From: Methanobacteriota archaeon
GTDB taxonomy: Archaea > Thermoplasmatota > Poseidoniia > Poseidoniales > Thalassarchaeaceae
NCBI GenBank assembly: GCA_002712575.1
Contig: PATZ01000053.1
Location: forward strand, 1 to 6,733
Direction: 5' to 3'
DNA length: 6,733 nucleotides
Made by a program: the position numbers and the translations under genes. Below are positions 1-6,733 of the stretch, piece by piece. The notes below the pieces were generated by a model that ran no database searches, was not told where the DNA came from, and saw only the letters and a list, made by a program, of their open reading frames with translations. The first letter of the stretch is position 1, and each line of letters starts with the position of its first letter.

Positions 1-299
1 CCGCGGCCGAGGCGGCGCCCGCGGCCGCGCCCGCGGTCGAGGAGGCGCCCGCGGCCGAGGCGGCGCCCGCGGCCGAGGCGGCGCCCGCGGTCGCGCCCGC
101 GGTCGAGGAGGCGCCCGCGCGCGCGGCTCGGGTGTCGCACGCTGCGGAAAACGCCCGTGCGATGGCATCCATTGAGGCGTTGCAGCGTCTTTCGGTGAAA
201 ATGATGCAGGCGGGGAACCACAACGACGCAGTCAAGGTTTCGGCGGGTGCAACGTGCGCGCAGGCGCTTCTCGCGCGGCTCGTGCGCTACGAGCGCTAG
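1..299 (+). CDS. C-terminal fragment of an Ala/Pro/Glu-repeat protein (5' end outside window)
   Basis: I do not recognise this protein. The reading frame is open from the window edge (first full codon at base 3) to a TAG at 297-299, giving 98 residues without a start, so the gene begins upstream. Residues 1-38 are a low-complexity tract built from AAEAAP, AVEEAP, AAAP and AVAP units. The last 60 residues are of normal composition and probably helical, with stretches such as SIEALQRLSVKMMQ and AQALLARLVRYER. This looks like a flexible acidic/Pro-Ala tail followed by a short helical C-terminal domain. Such tails occur in structural or DNA-associated proteins, but nothing here fixes a function. 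The non-repetitive ending with varied codons is the reason I trust this frame over the other frames of the GC-rich repeat. The fragment is too short to say more. Confidence 0.7.
   Translation, partial: AAEAAPAAAPAVEEAPAAEAAPAAEAAPAVAPAVEEAPARAARVSHAAENARAMASIEALQRLSVKMMQAGNHNDAVKVSAGATCAQALLARLVRYER
3..116 (+). repeat. In-frame tandem repeat coding for (AAEAAP)-type units
   Basis: Imperfect tandem units of 18 bp (GCGGCCGAGGCGGCGCCC and a GTC/GAG variant) alternate with 12-bp units. The order is AAEAAP, AAAP, AVEEAP, AAEAAP, AAEAAP, AVAP, AVEEAP. The AAAP-AVEEAP pair at 21-50 recurs as AVAP-AVEEAP at 87-116, a shift of 66 bp, so a larger block appears to have been duplicated as well. All unit lengths are multiples of three, so copy-number change keeps the frame. 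The array probably extends upstream of the window. Confidence 0.85.
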
Positions 300-330
300 C
301 GAGCGACAAGCAGCGTTCCATGGGAACGTG

Positions 331-380
331 GGAAAGAGAGAGAAAGAGAGAGAGAGAGAGAGAGCGCGAGAGAGAGAGGG
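331..380 (+). repeat. GA-rich polypurine microsatellite upstream of the 441 gene
   Basis: About 50 bases consist almost only of G and A, mainly (GA)n, interrupted once by CGC at 365-367. The tract ends 60 bases before the ATG at 441. A long polypurine strand of this kind can form triplex DNA and GA repeats are a known promoter-proximal element in eukaryotes, but here its role is inference. The intergenic gap 300-440 holds no convincing gene. Confidence 0.8.
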
Positions 381-401
381 AACAAAGAACGCACCGGCGT
401 T

Positions 402-408
402 CAAATAT
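402..408 (+). promoter_or_regulatory. TATA-like AT-rich island before the 441 gene
   Basis: CAAATAT stands out in otherwise GC-rich DNA and lies 33 bases before the start codon at 441; a second weak AT-rich patch (AATACTAAA) follows at 426-434. Every intergenic gap of the window has a comparable AT-rich island, which suggests promoter elements, but no consensus can be proved from this window alone. Confidence 0.3.
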
Positions 409-440
409 GCACAGACTGTAGCGCGAATACTAAACGAGAG

Positions 441-1496
441 ATGCAGAGCATCACGAGCGGGGTCTATTCGCTCCTGGTCGGCGAGGGGGACGCCGGCGGC
501 GCCAACGCGCAGCTGCCGCCTCCCCTCACGCCTGCAAAGCCAAAGCGCGCGCCGCCGCCGGCGACCGCGCCGACGTCGTGCCCGCAGCGGGACGGAACGC
601 CCGCCGCTACGCGCATCATCTTGGGGCCGGGAGACGGCACAATGCGCACAGTCGACGCTCTGGAAAAGATTGCGCGCCCGATGGTCAACGTCGCCAACGG
701 AAACGGCAACCGCGTGACCGTCGTGCTGCTAAAGGCGCCGGAGACCACTCCGATGATGGAGGGGCAGGTTCGGAAAATGTTTGAAACGTCGGTCGCCGAG
801 GTGGTCGCCATGCCCAAAATCGTCATCAACCCAAAGTCTGAGTTTGCAGCGGTGGTGGCGACTGCCGACACCCTCGAGTCGTATGCCATCCCCGATGGCC
901 GCGCCGTGTCCATGAACACGGGGCGTCCTTGTGTTTTGGTTGTGACCGACTGCTACTCGACCTACAGCGCGACTGCGCCCGCGCTCGGCCGGGTCTCCCT
1001 GCCCCGGGACGCCGAGGAGGGCTACCGCGCCCTCATGGCAACGCTGGACGGGATCCTCGCGTCGCCGACGTTTGCGGGCCGCGATTTGGCAGGGACGGCG
1101 CTCGGTACGTTTGTGCGCAACGACGTGCAGATGCGGCTCATCGGTTGGAACGGCCGCACAGACGGCACGGACGACGTCCAGCCTCTTCTCTACACAGCGG
1201 TGTCCGAGGCGTACGCGCAGCGCGCGGGCGGCGTCATGTTTGGCGGCACCCGCCCCCGCCGCGCAACGACAAAGCCGTGGTTTACGATCACCGCCAGCGT
1301 ATTTCTGGGCGACGCCATTCCGCTGTACGTGCGTGACATGCCCGCGCTCGACCGCGACGCGTGGCACGAGCGCATTGGCGTGCGCGCGTGGCTGGCAGAC
1401 GTTCAGGGCGAGCAGCTCGACCACGCCGTGCGCGACGACGACAACCTCGTCGGTTTAAGCGTCGGAGTTGCCGAAGACAGGCTGATCTTCCGTTAA
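441..1496 (+). CDS. Hypothetical protein, 351 residues, with Pro/Ala-rich N-terminal linker
   Basis: I do not recognise a family. The ORF runs from ATG at 441 to TAA at 1494-1496. Residues 1-15 are followed by a low-complexity linker (about 16-58) rich in Pro, Ala and Gly, including a PKPKRAPPP-like basic/proline segment. From about residue 59 the composition is that of a globular, mainly beta/alpha domain: IILGPGDG, a VVLLKAPE strand, PCVLVVTDCYSTY, and WFTITASVFLGDAIPLYVRDM near the C-terminus. No signal peptide, membrane segment, Walker motif or metal cluster is visible. The start is the first ATG after the AT-rich island, and the frame keeps the G/C-rich third positions seen in the neighbouring genes. 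Its position directly before the polymerase fusion does not by itself say what it does. It could be a virion or replication accessory protein; that is only a guess. Confidence 0.8.
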   Translation: MQSITSGVYSLLVGEGDAGGANAQLPPPLTPAKPKRAPPPATAPTSCPQRDGTPAATRIILGPGDGTMRTVDALEKIARPMVNVANGNGNRVTVVLLKAPETTPMMEGQVRKMFETSVAEVVAMPKIVINPKSEFAAVVATADTLESYAIPDGRAVSMNTGRPCVLVVTDCYSTYSATAPALGRVSLPRDAEEGYRALMATLDGILASPTFAGRDLAGTALGTFVRNDVQMRLIGWNGRTDGTDDVQPLLYTAVSEAYAQRAGGVMFGGTRPRRATTKPWFTITASVFLGDAIPLYVRDMPALDRDAWHERIGVRAWLADVQGEQLDHAVRDDDNLVGLSVGVAEDRLIFR

Positions 1497-1513
1497 AAAT
1501 AGGTTAAAAGTAG
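1492..1513 (+). repeat. Tandem 11-bp AT-rich direct repeat overlapping a stop codon
   Basis: GTTAAAAATAG at 1492-1502 is followed without a gap by GTTAAAAGTAG at 1503-1513, one mismatch apart. The first copy contains the TAA stop of the 441 gene. It is the most AT-rich spot in the area and lies about 80 bases before the start of the polymerase gene. It may be a promoter element of that gene, or a 3'-end signal of the preceding one. Confidence 0.6.
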
Positions 1514-1527
1514 CTTTGAGGTGCCGT
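1513..1527 (+). promoter_or_regulatory. Intergenic box, copy 1 of 3 (GCYTTGAGGYGCCGT)
   Basis: GCTTTGAGGTGCCGT. The same 15-bp sequence, with one or two transitions, recurs at 6510-6524 and 6569-6583, always between genes. Here it follows an AT-rich stretch and precedes a hairpin, 81 bases before the ATG at 1594. Whether it acts as promoter, 5' leader element or 3'-end signal cannot be told. Confidence 0.6.
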
Positions 1528-1533
1528 ACCGAA

Positions 1534-1550
1534 CGGAGCGCGACGCTCCG
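1534..1550 (+). other. Hairpin between the 441 gene and the polymerase gene
   Basis: CGGAGCG (1534-1540) and CGCTCCG (1544-1550) form a perfect 7-bp stem with a CGA loop. It begins 7 bases after box copy 1. It could form in the RNA, either as part of the 3' end of the upstream transcript or in the leader of the polymerase transcript. No poly-U run follows, so it is not a bacterial-type terminator. Confidence 0.55.
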
Positions 1551-1593
1551 CTACCGTAGCGCCGCGCGCGCCAGCGGCAGAAAGCACTTTGCG

Positions 1594-4647
<3,054 letters not shown>

Positions 4648-4680
4648 GCGTGTCAGACAGCGTGCTCGTTTTGTCCTCGC

Positions 4681-4687
4681 TAAAATA
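4681..4687 (+). promoter_or_regulatory. TATA-like island in the gap after the polymerase gene
   Basis: TAAAATA lies 43 bases before the ATG at 4730, in the gap 4648-4729. It is the only AT-rich patch there and would suit a promoter of the small downstream gene. Evidence is position and composition only. Confidence 0.3.
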
Positions 4688-4729
4688 GAGCCAGCTCTTG
4701 CCGCACATGGTGGCAGTCCTCGCACGGCC

Positions 4730-4969
4730 ATGCGCGCCACGTCTTGCAGCGTCAGCCGCAGCGTCGAGGAGGCAGCGCTGGACCCGGAGTGGCCCGGCCC
4801 GCCAATCTGCAACTACAAGCAGACCACGCTTCAGCTGGTCAAGTGGCCGCCACCCCCTTCTGTGACGCCGCCTCCGAAGACCATTGTAGCGCCAAAGATT
4901 GAGAACGCCGCAAACACGGCAGCGACGGCGCGGACGCGTAGCAAGAGAGAGAGTAGAACGCTGTCATAA
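4730..4969 (+). CDS. Probable small protein, 79 residues, Pro-rich centre and basic C-terminus
   Basis: The stretch between the polymerase stop and the next large gene is otherwise 359 bases with no assigned gene. In it an ORF from ATG 4730 to TAA 4967-4969 reads as a plausible small protein: a Ser-rich N-terminus, an acidic VEEAALDPEWPGPP segment, CNYKQTTLQLVKW, a proline-rich WPPPPSVTPPPK segment, and a basic end (ARTRSKRESR). I favour this frame because its third codon positions are mostly G or C, like the neighbouring genes, and it ends just before the next gene's leader. The same frame is open far upstream inside the polymerase gene, but there it is only a shadow. No family, signal peptide or membrane segment is recognised. 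The proline-rich middle could bind SH3- or WW-type domains, which is only a guess. An ATG at 4707 in another frame gives a less convincing ORF. Confidence 0.55.
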   Translation: MRATSCSVSRSVEEAALDPEWPGPPICNYKQTTLQLVKWPPPPSVTPPPKTIVAPKIENAANTAATARTRSKRESRTLS

Positions 4970-4976
4970 TATTATG
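4965..4976. promoter_or_regulatory. 12-bp perfect AT palindrome before the 5007 gene
   Basis: CATAATATTATG is its own reverse complement. It overlaps the TAA stop of the small gene and lies 31 bases before the ATG at 5007, a TATA-like position. It could be a promoter element or a protein-binding dyad. Confidence 0.45.
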
Positions 4977-5005
4977 TCCGCACTTCTTTAGTGCAGAGGG
5001 CGGAC
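4976..5005 (+). other. Hairpin directly before the 5007 start codon
   Basis: GTCCGC (4976-4981) can pair with GCGGAC (5000-5005). Alternatively GCACT (4980-4984) pairs with AGTGC (4990-4994) around a TCTTT loop. The two stems share bases 4980-4981, so they are partly exclusive. The structure ends one base before the ATG, so it may affect translation if it is transcribed. Confidence 0.45.
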
Positions 5006-5006
5006 G

Positions 5007-5681
5007 ATGGCCGACGCGGCGGCGGAGGCGGCGGCGGCGGCGCCGACCGAGGCGCAGTTGCCACTTTCCGTCTTTGACGGATTTGCGCCGCTCGCGTACC
5101 ACGCTGGCCCGTTCTGGGTCGGCGTCTGCCTGAAAACCAAGCCTGCAGTGGGCGTGCGCGGCGGCGAGACGTTTGTAGACAAAATCAATGCCAACGAGCA
5201 CGACTGGATTCTGAGCGTGCGTGTAACCGGCATCGCGCGGCCCGGGGCACGCGAAAAGGCCATCGAAGCCCTCGCGGAGCACTTTCGGATGTACGTGCGC
5301 GAGGAGCTTGCCACAGTCGCCACGGACAACTTTGACAGCGTGTTCAAACCCGAGAATCAGCCGAGGATGCTGATTGACAAGGCGTCCGAGGCGCGTCCGC
5401 ACGACGGCGCCGCCATCTATTCCCTGGTGACGTCGGACGACGAGGGCGCGGCCCACGTTCAAGAGATGCTCGCGCCCACGCAGCCGATGGAGGAGCAGCA
5501 GGAGGCTCCGATGGACGTCAAGGAGCAATTGATCCTGCAGTTTGCGGGTGGCTTCCGGAAGCACCTTGAGGCGCACGGCCTGGAAATCAACCGCTGGCCG
5601 TTCAACCCCGTCGGCGACGTGACGTACACGACGGACGTCGGAGTCGGGTGGTTTCTCGTCGAGCCGGCGCCCGTCCGCTAA
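5007..5681 (+). CDS. Hypothetical protein, 224 residues, Ala-rich N-terminus
   Basis: I do not recognise this protein. It starts at ATG 5007, right after a hairpin, and ends with TAA at 5679-5681. Residues 2-14 are nearly all alanine with a few acidic residues (ADAAAEAAAAAPTE), encoded by GCG runs and similar in style to the AAEAAP repeats at the start of the window. From about residue 18 it appears globular: FWVGVCLKTKPAVGV, DWILSVRVTGIA, a helix EKAIEALAEHFRMYVREEL, then an acidic low-complexity stretch around EEQQEAPMDVKEQ, and a C-terminal part ending VGWFLVEPAPVR. There is no signal peptide, membrane span or visible catalytic motif, so it is probably a soluble cytosolic or virion protein. 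The ATG chosen is the first in frame after the upstream gene's stop. Confidence 0.8.
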   Translation: MADAAAEAAAAAPTEAQLPLSVFDGFAPLAYHAGPFWVGVCLKTKPAVGVRGGETFVDKINANEHDWILSVRVTGIARPGAREKAIEALAEHFRMYVREELATVATDNFDSVFKPENQPRMLIDKASEARPHDGAAIYSLVTSDDEGAAHVQEMLAPTQPMEEQQEAPMDVKEQLILQFAGGFRKHLEAHGLEINRWPFNPVGDVTYTTDVGVGWFLVEPAPVR

Positions 5682-5726
5682 ACGTGTGTGCAGCGACCCG
5701 TTGCATAAGTTTGTAGTTCTCTCTAG

Positions 5727-5750
5727 CACACACACACACACATACACACA
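5727..5750 (+). repeat. CA microsatellite ending at the start codon of the ShK gene
   Basis: (CA)8-TA-(CA)3 fills 24 bases and is followed by one A and then the ATG at 5752. If transcribed it would be the 5' leader of the ShK gene. CA/TG tracts can adopt Z-DNA and are common in eukaryotic genomes; a regulatory effect here is inference. The gap before it (5682-5726) holds a small AT-rich patch (CATAAGTTTGTAG) and nothing else I can support. Confidence 0.8.
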
Positions 5751-5751
5751 A

Positions 5752-6504
5752 ATGTGGCTCGTCGCGCTCGCCCTCGGCTACTGCCTCGATCGCAATCCTA
5801 GCTGCGCCGCGTGGGCCGCCAACGGCGAGTGCGAAAAAGAGAACAAGGAGAGCTTGAAGACGCTGTGCGCGCACAGCTGCCGCACATGCGAGCTCCAGTG
5901 CAAGGACACGGTTCCCGACTGCGTCGAGTGGGCGAAGGCGGGCGAATGCGAGAAGAACAGCGATCACATGCTTTCGGCGTGCCCGACGTCGTGCGGCATC
6001 TGCACCCCGGAGTGCAGGGATCAGCATCCTGACTGCCGAGGGTGGCGCGAGTCGGGCGCGTGCGAGCAAAACCCGGAGTACATGAGCACTCAGTGTGCCG
6101 TCGCCTGCGGCATTTGTGAGCACGCACCCGTGGACCTCGACGACAGCTGCCCGAATTGGGCCAAGGATGGCGGGTGCCATCAGAATCCCGGGGCGGTTCT
6201 GAAGGCGTGCGCCAACAGCTGCGAGCTCGAGACGTGTACCGACAAGAATTCGACGCAGTGCGCGATCTGGGGCGAAGAGCAATGCGCTGCCAACCCGGGC
6301 GCCGTGCTCCGCGAGTGCCCGAAGACGTGCGGGGTCTGCCGTTCGATTTGTAAAGACAAGCACGAGTCGTGCTCTGCCTGGGCCGCAGCCGGCGAATGTA
6401 CGAAGAACGCGGCCAGTATGCGCGTGCTCTGCTCGTCATCGTGCCTCATCTGCGCCAACATGGAGCTGGCGCTCGCCGGCGACGCCGACAAGGACGAGAT
6501 GTAA
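5752..6504 (+). CDS. Secreted six-repeat ShK-type (ShKT) cysteine-rich protein
   Basis: A 250-residue protein made of a short hydrophobic N-terminus (MWLVALALG, probable signal peptide) and six ShKT repeats: residues 11-46, 50-84, 88-122, 126-157 (degenerate), 162-196 and 200-234. The pattern is C-x6-C-x8-C-x10-C-x3-C-x2-C with conserved D, W and GEC positions; repeats are joined by three residues. ShKT domains are small disulfide-linked folds first known from sea-anemone potassium-channel toxin and widespread in secreted eukaryotic proteins. Repeat 1 has 11 instead of 10 residues between C3 and C4; repeat 5 has seven instead of six between C1 and C2; repeat 4 lacks C1 and C6. Repeats 4 and 5 share NPGAVL and are probably the closest pair. 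The protein ends in KDEM, close to the ER-retrieval signal KDEL. The ATG at 5752 is chosen over an in-frame GTG at 5686 because the upstream part only translates the CA repeat. Likely an extracellular, cell-surface or ER protein; binding partner unknown. Confidence 0.88.
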   Translation: MWLVALALGYCLDRNPSCAAWAANGECEKENKESLKTLCAHSCRTCELQCKDTVPDCVEWAKAGECEKNSDHMLSACPTSCGICTPECRDQHPDCRGWRESGACEQNPEYMSTQCAVACGICEHAPVDLDDSCPNWAKDGGCHQNPGAVLKACANSCELETCTDKNSTQCAIWGEEQCAANPGAVLRECPKTCGVCRSICKDKHESCSAWAAAGECTKNAASMRVLCSSSCLICANMELALAGDADKDEM

Positions 6505-6509
6505 AGCCA

Positions 6510-6524
6510 GCTTTGAGGCGCCGT
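6510..6524 (+). promoter_or_regulatory. Intergenic box, copy 2 of 3, with short stem
   Basis: GCTTTGAGGCGCCGT begins five bases after the ShK stop codon and differs from copy 1 by one transition. CGCCG at 6519-6523 can pair with CGGCG at 6529-6533 over a five-base loop, so the box itself takes part in a small stem. An AT-rich stretch (6534-6557, containing GAAAAAAGTACTATCTTA) follows. Confidence 0.55.
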
Positions 6525-6568
6525 CGCGCGGCGAGATATGAAAAAAGTACTATCTTAGAGTGAAGGCT

Positions 6569-6583
6569 GCCTTGAGGCGCCGT
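6569..6583 (+). promoter_or_regulatory. Intergenic box, copy 3 of 3
   Basis: GCCTTGAGGCGCCGT, one transition away from copy 2 and 59 bases downstream of it. As at copy 1, an AT-rich stretch lies before it, a hairpin follows 12 bases after it, and an ATG (6644) lies 75 bases from its start (81 at copy 1). Confidence 0.6.
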
Positions 6584-6595
6584 AGCAGCACACGA

Positions 6596-6615
6596 GTGGC
6601 ACGGCGACGTGCCAC
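6596..6615 (+). other. Strong hairpin with GCGA loop before the last gene
   Basis: GTGGCACG (6596-6603) and CGTGCCAC (6608-6615) form a perfect 8-bp stem closed by GCGA, a GNRA-type tetraloop, which makes an RNA hairpin especially stable. It stands between box copy 3 and the ATG at 6644. No U-run follows. Confidence 0.65.
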
Positions 6616-6643
6616 AGAAATTGTCGAGCCGACGGAGCGCACC

Positions 6644-6733
6644 ATGTCGACGCGCGACCGCGACCTGCCTCTCGCACAGGCGCGCCAGCACGAAAACCCC
6701 CAAGTCCTCGAAGAGAGCGTGCGCCTATACATG
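6644..6733 (+). CDS. N-terminal fragment of an unidentified protein (3' end outside window)
   Basis: ATG at 6644, in a favourable eukaryotic context (GCACCATG), opens a frame that stays open to the window edge for 30 codons. The peptide starts MSTRDRDLPLAQARQHENP and continues with a likely helix (QVLEESVRLYM). This is too short to assign. The placement after box, hairpin and AT-rich stretch mirrors that of the polymerase gene, which supports it as a real start. The window holds no reading frame in competition with it on the + strand that looks better. Confidence 0.5.
   Translation, partial: MSTRDRDLPLAQARQHENPQVLEESVRLYM

Noticed and set aside
729..1424. 231-codon open frame on the - strand over the 441 gene
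   Set aside because: Composition is Arg/His/Ala-rich without recognisable domains, and the + strand frame has better codon character and proper flanking signals.
1534..1550. Bacterial-type rho-independent terminator
   Set aside because: The stem is good but no T-run follows, and the gene content is eukaryotic or viral.
1516..1593. Upstream TTG start for the polymerase fusion (26 extra residues)
   Set aside because: The stretch covers the repeated 15-bp box and a hairpin, translates to an Arg/Ser-rich peptide, and a non-ATG start is not expected in a eukaryotic or viral gene when an in-frame ATG follows at 1594.
4839..5747. 302-codon open frame on the - strand over the 5007 gene
   Set aside because: It begins in the TG complement of the CA repeat (VCVCV) and is Arg-rich; the + strand gene has clean start and stop positions and balanced composition.
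5686..5751. GTG start adding 22 residues to the ShK protein
   Set aside because: The extension mostly translates the CA repeat (THTHTYTQ) and would bury the probable signal peptide; ATG 5752 places the hydrophobic segment at the N-terminus.

Overview
The window is a compact, GC-rich stretch in which every gene I can support is intronless, on the + strand, and separated from the next by about 40 to 140 bases. Genes use ATG starts, there are no bacterial ribosome-binding sites, and each intergenic gap holds a short AT-rich island. The proteins are of eukaryotic or eukaryotic-virus type: a six-repeat ShK-toxin-fold secreted protein, and a large protein that joins a family-A-like DNA polymerase of the transposon/virus type (TV-Pol) to a Nudix hydrolase. 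My best reading is a DNA virus of a eukaryotic alga (giant virus, polinton-like virus or similar mobile element), free or integrated in a GC-rich algal genome. The GA and CA microsatellites directly upstream of genes would also fit such a host genome. The assignment to an organism is inference.

Layout. 1-299: the C-terminal end of an Ala/Pro/Glu-repeat protein. 300-440: intergenic, with a GA polypurine tract and a small AT-rich island. 441-1496: unrecognised 351-residue protein. 1497-1593: intergenic, with a tandem 11-bp AT-rich repeat, a 15-bp box seen three times in the window, and a hairpin. 1594-4647: the 1017-residue polymerase-Nudix fusion, with a Cys/His cluster in its N-terminal half and a poly-proline hinge. 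4730-4969: a probable 79-residue gene that is easy to overlook. 4970-5006: palindrome and hairpin just before the next start. 5007-5681: unrecognised 224-residue protein. 5682-5751: gap with a CA repeat that runs into the start codon. 5752-6504: six-repeat ShK protein. 6505-6643: two more copies of the 15-bp box and a strong hairpin. 6644-end: start of another gene, cut by the window edge.

How it may work together. The polymerase fusion is the only clear replication gene; no helicase is visible in the window. The ShK protein looks secreted or ER-retained and would act at the host or cell-surface level. The other proteins give no functional clue. The most interesting items are the polymerase-Nudix fusion with its unusual active-site residues, the repeated box-plus-hairpin intergenic module, and ShK repeat 4, which has lost both cysteines of one disulfide pair.
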